NCBI GenBank assembly: GCA_910579745.1
Contig: CAJTVH010000004.1
Coordinates: 1 to 29,911, forward strand
DNA from: an uncultured Clostridia bacterium
Lineage (GTDB): Bacteria > Bacillota > Clostridia > Lachnospirales > CAG-274
DNA: 29,911 nt
Direction: 5' to 3'
The translations under genes were made by a program, and so were the position numbers. Shown one piece after another: positions 1-8,078 of the stretch (positions are counted from its first letter, which is position 1; each line of letters starts with the position of its first letter). A model generated the notes under the pieces. It ran no database searches. It saw only the letters and a list, made by a program, of their open reading frames with translations, and had not been told where the DNA came from.

Positions 1-1036
1 CCACAACATCGGCGTTCATAGTCGCTTTAAGATCAAGACCAGTATGTACTTCTTCCTTACCGCTTATTGGATTTGTACGTTTTCCATAAGGAGCGTTAGG
101 AGCCGAACCGCTTGACGCTGGTACCGGATACGCCATTTTCCCATTGTTTGAGGAAGAAACGGGATTAGACGGTTTTGAATTTGTCGAATTGTTATTCGCG
201 TTATTATTGGTATTATCATTTGAGGTTTTCGCCTTAGCGGCCTCTTCCCTCGCTTTTCTCTCTCTTGCCGCTTTTTCCGCCGCGGCCTTTTTTTGTGCCT
301 GAAGCCTCGCCTGCTCTTTTCTTATAAGAACAGCGATTTCCTCGTCAGCGTTTTTTAAATCCTGAAGCTGCTGAAGATATAACTTTTCATCTTCCGAAAG
401 TTTTTTTACCAATTCTTGTTTTTCCTCAATTCTCCTGTCAAGAATATCCTTTTTTTCCTTTTCCTCCGCTGAAAGCCTTTCAACTTCCTCTTTTTTAACT
501 TTTATATTCTCAATATCCTGGGCTATTCTCTTCTCAGTAGCCTCATATTTAGCTATAATATTCTGGTCATACTCAATAATTTTGTCAGCGTACTCGGTAC
601 GCCTTAAAAAATCTGAAAAATCCTCCGATTCAAAAATAATCTCAAAATATCCCTCTGTACCGTTCTCATATATAATTCGCATACGCTCTTTAAAAATATC
701 TATCTGACTTTCTTTATCGGCATTTGCCTTTTTCAAATCATCTTGGGTTTTCTCCAAAGCTTCTTTTGTTTCATCAAGCTTTTTATTAAGAGAATTAATT
801 TCCCTTTGAACTTCCATAAGCTCATTATCAAGACGCTCAACCTCTATAAGAACATCGCTTTTTTCTTTTTGCGTACCATCAAGAGAGTTTTGCGTTTTAT
901 CACTTTGTCTTTTTAAGTCTTTCTGCTCCTTTTGAAGCTGTGAAATACTTTTCGCGCCATATATCTGCATATTGAGAGTAAGGCTCAAAGATAAAAAAAT
1001 AGTAAAAATTAATTTTTTGGAAATAAACCTTTTCAA
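1..1036 (-). CDS. Murein hydrolase activator / M23 peptidase with N-terminal coiled coil (partial)
   Basis: This is the N-terminal 345 codons of a secreted peptidoglycan hydrolase; the 3' end runs off the left edge. I start it at the TTG at 1036-1034, which follows GGGAG by ten bases, and translation is open to base 1. Residues 1-28 form a signal peptide (basic MKRFISKK, hydrophobic stretch, cleavage near YGA-KS). Residues about 30-260 are a charged coiled coil of the PcsB/CwlO/EnvC type. A low-complexity Ala/Lys then Asn/Ser linker follows. The last readable part has VHTGLDLKA, the first zinc-binding motif (HxGxD) of M23 LytM-type endopeptidases. It lies just downstream of ftsE-ftsX on the same strand. 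In characterised systems FtsX contacts exactly such a coiled coil to switch on the hydrolase, so FtsEX is its probable regulator (inference). The second catalytic motif is outside the window. Confidence 0.9.
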   Translation of the reverse strand, partial: MKRFISKKLIFTIFLSLSLTLNMQIYGAKSISQLQKEQKDLKRQSDKTQNSLDGTQKEKSDVLIEVERLDNELMEVQREINSLNKKLDETKEALEKTQDDLKKANADKESQIDIFKERMRIIYENGTEGYFEIIFESEDFSDFLRRTEYADKIIEYDQNIIAKYEATEKRIAQDIENIKVKKEEVERLSAEEKEKKDILDRRIEEKQELVKKLSEDEKLYLQQLQDLKNADEEIAVLIRKEQARLQAQKKAAAEKAARERKAREEAAKAKTSNDNTNNNANNNSTNSKPSNPVSSSNNGKMAYPVPASSGSAPNAPYGKRTNPISGKEEVHTGLDLKATMNADVV

Positions 1037-1137
1037 TAGTATACACTCCCTTTAAAATCATGCCTTAAAACCATATAGAAAAATTCATTGTTTTCTTTAA
1101 TAGACCCGTTCAATAACAAACTATAACAATGACATTC

Positions 1138-2250
1138 TCAAACATTAAGATGCTTTCTTATAGAAGTTATACTTCCTAAAGCTCCTAATCCTCCCCCGAT
1201 TATTAAAGCTACTGGTATAACAAAAGAAAATATCTCAGAACTAGGACAAAACTCAAAAAGTCTTTTTATAATAGAAAATTCATTATACATAGCGCTTATA
1301 ATCTCACCATAAAAAATCCAGCTTATAACACAAGGAATAATCGCCCCGATAATACCTATAAGAAGCCCCTCTACAATAAAAGGTCCTCTTATAAATCCAT
1401 CTGTAGCCCCCACATATTTCATAATGTTAATTTCATTCTTTCTTAAAAGCACCGTAAGCTTTATCGTATTTATAATAATACCTGTAGCTATAATGCCCAT
1501 GACAACAATTAAGACAATACCTATAATCCTTATAGTATTTTTGATCGCGGCGAGAGAATCGGCAGCGGACTGAGACGCCTGAATTTTATATATGCCTTTA
1601 TACTCATAATCAGCGCTTCCGATAACGCTTATTTCGGCGTTTTTATACTCTTCAAGAGAAATATCGCTTGAATCTTTCACTTGGTCTGAAATAGTACCGC
1701 CTTGAGCTGAATCTTCCCCGGATACTTCTTCTGAGGCGTTTTCGGAAACTCTTTCCGTAAAGTTTTTCTCAACACTTTTGGAAATAATTCCCTCTTCATA
1801 GTTTTTCTGAATCTCGGCGGCTGAATTTATAACCGCTCTTTGATTTTCCGAACTGTCAAGCATAAGTACAAAAGAACGTGGTAGCGGATTATCTTTTTCA
1901 AGACCCTCCCACATTTTAGCGTCCGCGCTCGCGATGTTTCCTTTACTTTGTTCCAAAGCTTCTTCCTTAGATATGTATTTAACTTCAGAGACATGAGAAA
2001 TCTCTTTAAATTTTTGCTCAAGCATTGAAAGATCCTCATCGCTTACCGTGTCTTTTATAAAAATATTTATACCAATTTTTGACTCAAATTGCTCAATAAT
2101 GTAGCTTATATTCTCAACAATACAAAGAGATATAATAAGTGTGAAAATGCACGCCATAACCGTGATAATAGCGGCAAGGGTCATAAGCCTGTTTTTTAAA
2201 AGACCAAAAACGCCCTGCCTTATATGATACTTTAAAGTTCTAAATTTCAT
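1138..2250 (-). CDS. ftsX: Cell division ABC transporter permease-like protein FtsX
   Basis: FtsX is the membrane half of FtsEX, which does not transport a substrate but relays ATP hydrolysis to extracellular wall hydrolases at the division site. The 370-residue product has the expected plan: cytoplasmic N-terminus resembling other FtsX starts, TM1 about 21-45, a large extracytoplasmic domain, then TM2-TM4 at about 238-262, 290-314 and 340-364, with the conserved stretch NEINIMKYVGAT between TM2 and TM3. At 370 residues it exceeds the usual roughly 300. The excess is an acidic, Ser/Gly/Glu-rich insert at residues about 157-205 in the extracytoplasmic domain. The start codon overlaps the end of ftsE by 11 bases, which implies translational coupling. 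The M23 hydrolase follows 101 bases downstream. Identification is firm. Confidence 0.96.
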   Translation of the reverse strand: MKFRTLKYHIRQGVFGLLKNRLMTLAAIITVMACIFTLIISLCIVENISYIIEQFESKIGINIFIKDTVSDEDLSMLEQKFKEISHVSEVKYISKEEALEQSKGNIASADAKMWEGLEKDNPLPRSFVLMLDSSENQRAVINSAAEIQKNYEEGIISKSVEKNFTERVSENASEEVSGEDSAQGGTISDQVKDSSDISLEEYKNAEISVIGSADYEYKGIYKIQASQSAADSLAAIKNTIRIIGIVLIVVMGIIATGIIINTIKLTVLLRKNEINIMKYVGATDGFIRGPFIVEGLLIGIIGAIIPCVISWIFYGEIISAMYNEFSIIKRLFEFCPSSEIFSFVIPVALIIGGGLGALGSITSIRKHLNV

Positions 2251-2926
2251 CGCTGTACCCGCCTTCTCTTATGTCTCTTAAAACAATCCCTTTTTTTAGG
2301 GTAATAACCCTCTTCTGCATAGCGTCCACAATTTCTTTTGCGTGAGTGGCTACAACAACAGTCGTGCCTCTGGCGTTTATATCTTTAAGAAGGTTCATAA
2401 TTTCCCACGCCGTATCAGGGTCAAGATTTCCCGTAGGCTCGTCCGCGAGCAAAACGGGAGGCTTGTTGATAATAGCTCTCGCAAGAGCAACTCTCTGCTG
2501 CTCGCCTCCCGAAAGCTGATTTGGATAAGCTCTCGCTTTTCTGCTTAACCCTACCATTGATATAACAGCTGGTACTGTTCTTCTTATTTCCCTTGGTGTC
2601 GCCTCAACAACTCTCATAGCGAAAGCGATATTATCATAAACAGTTTTACTTTGCAAAAGTCGGAAATCCTGAAATACAACACCTAATTTTCTTCTAAGAT
2701 ACGGAATTTCCCTGCGTGAAATTTCCGATAGGTCATCTCCGTTAAGAAAAATTTTACCGGATGTAGGCTCAACTTCTTTAAGAAGCATTTTTATAAGCGT
2801 TGATTTCCCCGAACCGCTTGAACCTACAATAAAAACAAATTCTCCTTTTTCAATTCCCAAAGACACATTTTGTAAAGCTTGAGAGCCATTCTCATAAATT
2901 TTAGTCACATTTTGCAAACTTATCAA
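2240..2926 (-). CDS. ftsE: Cell division ATP-binding protein FtsE
   Basis: ATPase subunit of FtsEX. The open frame extends upstream to 3016, but I place the start at the TTG at 2926-2924. It follows AAAGGAAAA at a good distance, begins MISLQNVTKIYENG as in other FtsE proteins, and gives 228 residues, the family length. Motifs visible: Walker A GSSGSGKS, Q-loop VFQDFRLL, ABC signature LSGGEQQR, Walker B VLLADEPTGNLD and the switch histidine in ATHAKEI. The gene overlaps ftsX by 11 bases. About 210 bases separate it from the PucR-like gene upstream, a gap partly filled by one copy of the palindromic repeat family. Confidence 0.96.
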   Translation of the reverse strand: MISLQNVTKIYENGSQALQNVSLGIEKGEFVFIVGSSGSGKSTLIKMLLKEVEPTSGKIFLNGDDLSEISRREIPYLRRKLGVVFQDFRLLQSKTVYDNIAFAMRVVEATPREIRRTVPAVISMVGLSRKARAYPNQLSGGEQQRVALARAIINKPPVLLADEPTGNLDPDTAWEIMNLLKDINARGTTVVVATHAKEIVDAMQKRVITLKKGIVLRDIREGGYSDEI

Positions 2927-3049
2927 TATAATTTTCCTTTCTGTAGAAAACAAAACAGCAAAAAACAACATTTTACCAATATAAAAGTATTCTAAAAAAT
3001 AGCGCCGCTTAATCACTGATAGTTTTTATAATTAGCCGTAATTTAAATT

Positions 3050-3139
3050 ATAGCTTATCTAAAAATTTCATAACTATCTTATAAAATTTATTATCCATTC
3101 AATTTTAACAACCAGCCATATAGTTTTCAAGCTAACTCT
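3050..3139. repeat. Palindromic repeat family, copy E (decayed)
   Basis: The left end ATAGCTTATCTAAAAATT (3050-3067) and right end AGTTTTCAAGCTAACTCT (3122-3139) are degenerate inverted copies of the family end AGAGCGTATCTGAAAACT. The right end runs into the TAG stop codon of the upstream PucR-like gene (3138-3140), so the element edge supplies that stop. This is the least conserved of the five copies and is assigned on end similarity and position. Confidence 0.5.
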
Positions 3140-4238
3140 AATAGCTGAAATTATCTTTATAATTCATATATTTGCTTACCATAAGCATAATTTTAAATAT
3201 AATAGCGTCATCAAAATTACGTAAATCAAGACCCGTCATTTTCTGAAGCTTGTCAAGTCTGTATACAAGAGTATTTCTGTGTATATAGAGCTGTCTCGAT
3301 GTTTCTGACACATTAAGGTTATTCTCAAAAAACTTATTTACCGTAATAAGAGTCTCCTCATCAAATTGGTCCATAGACAAACCATGAAGAACCTCGTTAA
3401 TAAACATTCGGCAAAGAGGAGTAGGAAGCTGGTAAATAAGCCTGCCGATACCAAGCTGCTCATAATTTACAATTCTTTTGCTTTCCTCGAAAATTTTCCC
3501 GACCTCCAAAGCCATCTTCGCTTCCTTATAAGACGACGATATATTTTTAAGGTCAAAAACAACCGTGCCTATCGCGATATATACATTACTCATAGCCTCC
3601 GCCGCTAAAGTATCGTAAATGGTATTTGCTATATTCTGTATTTCCTCTTTTTCATCAAGCTCATCCTTTTCTTTAAGCTCTTTTACAAGTATAATACTTT
3701 TCTCGTCCACAGCGGTTACAAAATCTTTTCCCTTCGCCGGAAATATATTCCTGACTATCTCAACAACGTTAAGGTCCTTGTCTATCTCAGTCTCAATAAG
3801 GAAAACCATTCTGCTCACATTGTTTTCTATATGAAGTTTTTTCGCTCTGCTGTAAATATCAACAAGCAGTAAATTATCAAGCAATAAATTTTTTATAAAA
3901 TTATCCCTGTCATATCTTTCTTTATATGCCACTAAAAGACTTTGAATCTGAAAAGCCGTAATTTTTCCAATTCTATAAGTTTCGTCATCTTCCCCTTTTG
4001 TCAGAACAACATACTCTGTATTTCCGCTGTCAAACACTTTAAAATAATGATACCCCTGAACAAGCTGTGTTTCCGCTGGACTATCGATAAAAAGCTCCAT
4101 TTTCTCAATAATAGTATTTAGCAGTTCTTCTTCTGTCGCCGCTACGATTTTTCCCTCTCTCTCGGCAACACAAAACTCTCTGCGTGTAATATTTTTCAGA
4201 CCGTCGATAGTGTTTTGTAAAATCTGATTGGAAATCAT
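3138..4238 (-). CDS. PucR/CdaR-family transcriptional regulator
   Basis: A 366-residue regulator with the architecture of PucR/CdaR proteins. The C-terminal segment from about residue 310 (NVSETSRQLYIHRNTLVYRL, then DKLQKMTGLDLRNFDDA) is the typical PucR C-terminal helix-turn-helix. The middle region (about 130-270) resembles the GGDEF-like domain common in CdaR proteins. The N-terminal 120 residues, with AEREGKIVAATEEE, look like a small-molecule sensing domain related to the diacid-recognition domain, but I cannot name the ligand. The ATG start follows AAAGGAGTGAC. A promoter lies at 4326-4355. The gene points towards ftsEX and is separated by a repeat copy, so it is probably an independent unit. 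The family is clear; the regulon is unknown. Confidence 0.85.
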   Translation of the reverse strand: MISNQILQNTIDGLKNITRREFCVAEREGKIVAATEEELLNTIIEKMELFIDSPAETQLVQGYHYFKVFDSGNTEYVVLTKGEDDETYRIGKITAFQIQSLLVAYKERYDRDNFIKNLLLDNLLLVDIYSRAKKLHIENNVSRMVFLIETEIDKDLNVVEIVRNIFPAKGKDFVTAVDEKSIILVKELKEKDELDEKEEIQNIANTIYDTLAAEAMSNVYIAIGTVVFDLKNISSSYKEAKMALEVGKIFEESKRIVNYEQLGIGRLIYQLPTPLCRMFINEVLHGLSMDQFDEETLITVNKFFENNLNVSETSRQLYIHRNTLVYRLDKLQKMTGLDLRNFDDAIIFKIMLMVSKYMNYKDNFSY

Positions 4239-4325
4239 AATGTCACTCCTTTAATATCTTTCAAATAATTTTTAGTTTCTATAACGACGATAATTTATAT
4301 CAACAAATTAGAAAATGTTTCCTCA

Positions 4326-4355
4326 ATTATACTCTTATTTATTATTGTACAACAA
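4326..4355 (-). promoter_or_regulatory. Likely sigma-A promoter of the PucR/CdaR-like gene
   Basis: On the minus strand a TATAAT (4331-4326) is preceded by TTGTTG with 18 bases between, or TTGTAC with 15. It lies about 90 bases upstream of the start codon. No operator is recognised. Confidence 0.5.
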
Positions 4356-4651
4356 AATTAAAAAAAATAAAAGACTATTCCGTAAAATATACTAAAAAAT
4401 TTTTTAGGCTCTTTCCATAAATTTATATCCAAAATTAATACTTAAACTCCAAAGTTTCAGATAAACGAGACTTGCGCTGTAATTGTCTTCCGCGTAAATA
4501 AAACCGTAAGACGATTAAAAAAATCCGTGATAAAATAATTTTTTTCTTTATTAATCTATATTGGAATTATTGTAAAAATAAAATCAACAGGCGTTTTTCT
4601 CAATATAAATATAGTTTTGTCGCAAAAAGCTTTATTATAAGCGATATTTAT

Positions 4652-4659
4652 GATATAAT
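4652..4659 (+). promoter_or_regulatory. Extended -10 promoter of the zapA block
   Basis: TGATATAAT (TG at 4651-4652, TATAAT at 4654-4659) is a perfect extended -10 element about 45 bases before the zapA start. No good -35 is present at 17 bases, which is normal for extended -10 promoters. The same TATGATATAATTAA string occurs before the orphan gene at 13632. Confidence 0.6.
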
Positions 4660-4704
4660 TAAGTCAAAACTCAAAAAACCGCTGGAAATAAGGAGGTAAA
4701 ATGT

Positions 4705-5505
4705 ATGGAAGATAAAAAAAATTACGTAAAAGTAATAATAGACAGCACAGTATATACATTGATTGGCATAGAAAGCGAAGATTACATACAATCCGTTGCG
4801 GAATATATAAATAATAAAATTGTTGAGTTAAATAAAGGAACGTTAAATCAGGTCGGACTAAATAAATCTTCTTTAATAGTTACATTAAATATAGCGGACG
4901 ATTATTTTAAAGAAAAAGAAAAAAATAAAATACTTGAGGAAAAGAACTCAAAATTTGACAATAATTTTCAAATAAGCAATGAACAAGCGTTAAAAAAAGA
5001 TAAAGAAATCGAGCAATTAAAAGAGGAATGTCAGGCATTTGGAATAAAAACAGGATCGTTAAACTCGAAAATCGCCGAGCTTAAAAACAAGCTCGAAAAA
5101 ACACAAAAAGAACTTTCTCAGGCAAAAACAAATCTTGAAAACTCCGAAAAAGAACTTTCTGTATCAAAACCAGAACTTGAAAAATTAAAAAGTGAACTTT
5201 CCCAAACAAAAACTGAGTTTGCCCAATCAAAAGACGAGCTTTCTGAAACAAAAACTAAACTTAAACTCTCTGAGGATGAGCTCTCTGATTTTAAAGCCAA
5301 ACTTAGCTTATCCGAAGACCAGCTCTCTGAAACAAAAACCAAACTTAAACTTTCTGAAGACGAGCTTTCTGAAACAAAAACTAAACTCAGCTTATCTGAA
5401 AGGGAACTTTCAAACACAAAAGCTAAACTTGATGAATCCGAAAAAGAAATTTTAGCAGCAAAGAAAGAATTAGCTGATTTTATAACTAACTTTGACAAAC
5501 AATAA
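4705..5505 (+). CDS. zapA: ZapA-like cell division protein with long repetitive coiled coil
   Basis: The first 75 residues are a ZapA domain, which binds FtsZ and promotes Z-ring bundling. The start NYVKVIIDSTVYTLIGIESEDY, the helix with YINNKI and the segment SLIVTLNIADDYF are characteristic. ZapA is usually about 85-110 residues; this protein has 266. The rest is a long charged coiled coil, including eight in-register 14-residue repeats at residues 136-247. The chosen ATG at 4705 follows AGGAGG by eight bases; an ATG at 4701 is out of frame and stops at once. The next gene is the U32 protein, a frequent ZapA neighbour in clostridia, and the septal wall synthesis pair follows. The ZapA call is firm; what the tail does is not known. 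Confidence 0.88.
   Translation: MEDKKNYVKVIIDSTVYTLIGIESEDYIQSVAEYINNKIVELNKGTLNQVGLNKSSLIVTLNIADDYFKEKEKNKILEEKNSKFDNNFQISNEQALKKDKEIEQLKEECQAFGIKTGSLNSKIAELKNKLEKTQKELSQAKTNLENSEKELSVSKPELEKLKSELSQTKTEFAQSKDELSETKTKLKLSEDELSDFKAKLSLSEDQLSETKTKLKLSEDELSETKTKLSLSERELSNTKAKLDESEKEILAAKKELADFITNFDKQ
5110..5445 (+). repeat. Eight tandem 42-bp (14-residue) repeats inside zapA
   Basis: The gene encodes eight consecutive 14-residue units starting at residues 136, 150, 164, 178, 192, 206, 220 and 234, with consensus ELSETKTKLKLSED. Each unit is two heptads with leucine at positions 2 and 9. Units 4, 6 and 7 are nearly identical. Copies differ mainly at third codon positions or conservatively, which indicates duplication followed by purifying selection on protein sequence. 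Confidence 0.9.
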
Positions 5506-5640
5506 CCCTACAGCGAAATAATAAAAGAATAAACAATTAACCTATAATAAACCTAACATATTAAAGATTTTTTATTGTTTTGCGCTAAAAATTTTGTAAA
5601 TTGCCATAATTCATATTCTTATAAGAAAAAGGTGATATTT

Positions 5641-8034
5641 TTGAAAAAAATCAATCCTCCGGAACTCCTCTCTCCGGCGGGAGGGAAAGAAAGTGTATAT
5701 TCGGCTGTAAATAACGGTTGTAACGCTATATATCTTGGCGGAAAAAAATTCAACGCGAGAAAATACGCCGAAAACTTTTCAGATGAAGAGCTTATAGAAA
5801 TAATAGACTTCTGTCATATAAGAAATGTAAAAGTTTTAATAACCATAAATATACTTTATAAAAATTCTGAAATAAATGAGCTTTTAAATTTTGTCTCAAA
5901 AATGTACTCGGCTGGAGCGGACGCTTTTATAGTACAGGATATAGGCATATTCCATATTTTAAAAACTAATTTTCCCAAAATAAGGCTTCACGCGAGCACT
6001 CAGATGACCGCTCATAATATTCATACCGTAAACTATCTCAATAAAATGGGTTTCTCAAGAGTGGTTTTAAGCAGAGAACTTTCTCTTGAGGAAATAAAAG
6101 ATATGTGCGAAAACTCGTCTTCCGAAACAGAGGTTTTTATCCATGGAGCTTTATGTGTGAGCTATTCAGGCAGATGTTTAATGAGTAGCTTGATAGGAGG
6201 CAGGAGCGGAAATAGAGGACAATGCGCTCAGCCTTGCCGTCTTAAATACTCTCTATATAAAAACAATAGAAAAATTACGGAAAATTATCTTTTAAGTCCA
6301 AAAGACATAATGGGACTTAATTTCATAAATAAACTTATAAAATGCGGCGTAAACTCATTTAAAATAGAAGGTCGAATGAAAAAACCGGAATATGTGGCGT
6401 TAGTGACAAAAACTTATAGAAAATACATTAATCTTTCCTTAAAAGGTGATTTAAGCTCACCATCTGAGGAAGACATAGAAAAACTTACACAAATTTTTAA
6501 TCGAGGAGGAGAATTCTCATCAGGCTATTTAGTAAATTGGGCAGGCAGAAAAATGATAAGCGCCTCGCCTAAAAGTAGCGGAATAAAAATAGGCATTGTT
6601 AAAAGTTATAATAAAACGCTGAAAAAAGCCGTAATATCCATTTTCAAACCAATTATTCCTGGAGATGGAATAGAAATATGGACAAACGATGAGCACCATC
6701 CTGGAACAGGAATTTCAAAAAAAGCGAAACTGGGCGATACAATAACCTTAAAAATAAAAGGAAATATAGAAAAAGGAAACCCTGTATATAAATCCTATGA
6801 TAAATCCTTAAACGACGGATTAAAAAAGGATTTTCAAAATGACACAAAAAAAGTTGAAATCTCAGCTTATATAACAGCTAAATTAAATAGCCCGCTAAAA
6901 TTAAAGCTCTCTACACAAATGGTAAGCCTAGAGGTTTCAGGAGCAGATGTAAAATCAGCCGATAACGCTCCAATAACAAAAGAAGAATTAATAAAAAGAC
7001 TTTCAAAAACAGGTAATACTCCCTTTAAATTGAATTTTATAAACTCAGAGTGCGATGACAATATATATATACCAATTTCGGAAATAAACTCTTTAAAAAG
7101 AGAAGCTCTCTTAAAACTTAAAGAAAATATAACAAAATCTTATAAAAAAGAAAATATAACCGCTTCATATACGCCTCCAAAAAACAAAATTTCGGAAAAT
7201 AAATTTATAACAGTCCATCTGAATACCGAGGAACAATTTTTATGCGGTTTAAATTATGATATAAAACGAATTTATTTTGAGTTTAATGAAATCCTTATTA
7301 AAAATTATAAAAAATTCTCAGAGTTATGTCATAAAAATAATATAGAATTTTTTGCGTGCTTTCCCATTATATACAGAAAATCATTCTTTAATGAGTTTTC
7401 AGAAATTTTAAAAAATTTTGAAAAAAGCAACATAGACGGTTATCTTTTAAGGAATTTTCAAGAACTTGAAACCCAAAAAAAGACTATCGCTGATTATACT
7501 TTTAACATATTTAACAGCGCGAGCGTTTCATATATGAGTTCTGCTTTTGATGAAATAACCCTTTCACCTGAACTTACAATCGACGAGTTAAAAGAAACGG
7601 CGTCTCCCAATTCAGAAATTCTTGTTTACGGAAAACTCATATTAATGACAACTCATCAATGTCCCATAGGACTTTACGACGGAAAAAAAGAAACAGGTAA
7701 ATTCTGCGGGCTAAGACACAATAAAGATAATTATTATCTAAAAGACAGAATGAGAGCTGAATTTCCCATACAAACCGATTGTCTCACCTGTACCGCCGCT
7801 ATATTAAACAGTGTGCCTTTATGTGTACTAAATAAATTCAATCAAATACCGCTTCTTCCGTCAAAACATTTAAGAGTCTCTTTTACTGACGAAAACGAAC
7901 AAACAGCGGATGATATTTTATATTCCCATACAAAACTTTTACGCTATAACACAACCGACCAGCGTATAAATAATGTAATGGATAAGCTAAAAAAAACGGG
8001 TTTCACAGGAGGATATTTATTTAGAAACCGTTAA
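5641..8034 (+). CDS. U32 family protein (RlhA/TrhP-type RNA hydroxylation) with C-terminal DUF3656-like region
   Basis: U32 proteins were named as collagenase-like peptidases, but characterised bacterial members (RlhA, TrhP, UbiU/V) support hydroxylation of RNA or quinones. The U32 signature lies at about residues 164-200: FIHGALCVSYSGRC followed by GNRGQCAQPCR, with four cysteines that hold an Fe-S cluster in relatives. A long C-terminal part continues to a second cysteine-rich section (CPIGLYDG, FCGLRH, CLTC) from about residue 673. The length, 797 residues, fits the U32-DUF3656 fusion class. The frame is open upstream to 5575, but I choose the TTG at 5641 because AAGGTGAT lies five bases before it and the protein then begins MKKINPPELLSPAGG, the family start. 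RNA modification is more likely than proteolysis, but the substrate is unproven. Confidence 0.88.
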   Translation: MKKINPPELLSPAGGKESVYSAVNNGCNAIYLGGKKFNARKYAENFSDEELIEIIDFCHIRNVKVLITINILYKNSEINELLNFVSKMYSAGADAFIVQDIGIFHILKTNFPKIRLHASTQMTAHNIHTVNYLNKMGFSRVVLSRELSLEEIKDMCENSSSETEVFIHGALCVSYSGRCLMSSLIGGRSGNRGQCAQPCRLKYSLYKNNRKITENYLLSPKDIMGLNFINKLIKCGVNSFKIEGRMKKPEYVALVTKTYRKYINLSLKGDLSSPSEEDIEKLTQIFNRGGEFSSGYLVNWAGRKMISASPKSSGIKIGIVKSYNKTLKKAVISIFKPIIPGDGIEIWTNDEHHPGTGISKKAKLGDTITLKIKGNIEKGNPVYKSYDKSLNDGLKKDFQNDTKKVEISAYITAKLNSPLKLKLSTQMVSLEVSGADVKSADNAPITKEELIKRLSKTGNTPFKLNFINSECDDNIYIPISEINSLKREALLKLKENITKSYKKENITASYTPPKNKISENKFITVHLNTEEQFLCGLNYDIKRIYFEFNEILIKNYKKFSELCHKNNIEFFACFPIIYRKSFFNEFSEILKNFEKSNIDGYLLRNFQELETQKKTIADYTFNIFNSASVSYMSSAFDEITLSPELTIDELKETASPNSEILVYGKLILMTTHQCPIGLYDGKKETGKFCGLRHNKDNYYLKDRMRAEFPIQTDCLTCTAAILNSVPLCVLNKFNQIPLLPSKHLRVSFTDENEQTADDILYSHTKLLRYNTTDQRINNVMDKLKKTGFTGGYLFRNR

Positions 8035-8078
8035 ACGATACGCTGTAAATATTTTATATTCGGAGAGTGATTCCCAAT

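Larger units (their letters stand above)
4239..4704. other. Divergent intergenic region between the PucR-like gene and zapA
   Basis: This 466-base AT-rich gap has no convincing gene. It holds the minus-strand promoter near its left end, the plus-strand zapA promoter near its right end and the AGGAGG ribosome site at 4691-4696. The middle (about 4360-4620) is largely featureless. AGTTTCAGATAAACGA at 4453-4468 weakly resembles one end of the repeat family, but I found no partner end. Confidence 0.6.

Noticed and set aside
2927..3016. Extended N-terminus of FtsE from 3016
   Set aside because: It would add 30 residues not found in FtsE proteins and has no ribosome site. The TTG at 2926 fits family length and has a good site.
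4453..4468. Sixth copy of the palindromic repeat family in the PucR-zapA gap
   Set aside because: Only one end-like string (AGTTTCAGATAAACGA) is present, with no inverted partner and no subterminal match. It also does not follow a stop codon.
5110..5445. CRISPR-like direct repeats
   Set aside because: The 42-bp periodicity has no spacers and is explained by in-frame 14-residue protein repeats in zapA.
5118..5498. Serine/phenylalanine-rich open frame antisense to the zapA repeats
   Set aside because: It is produced by the 42-bp repeats read backwards. It has no ribosome site or recognisable protein character.
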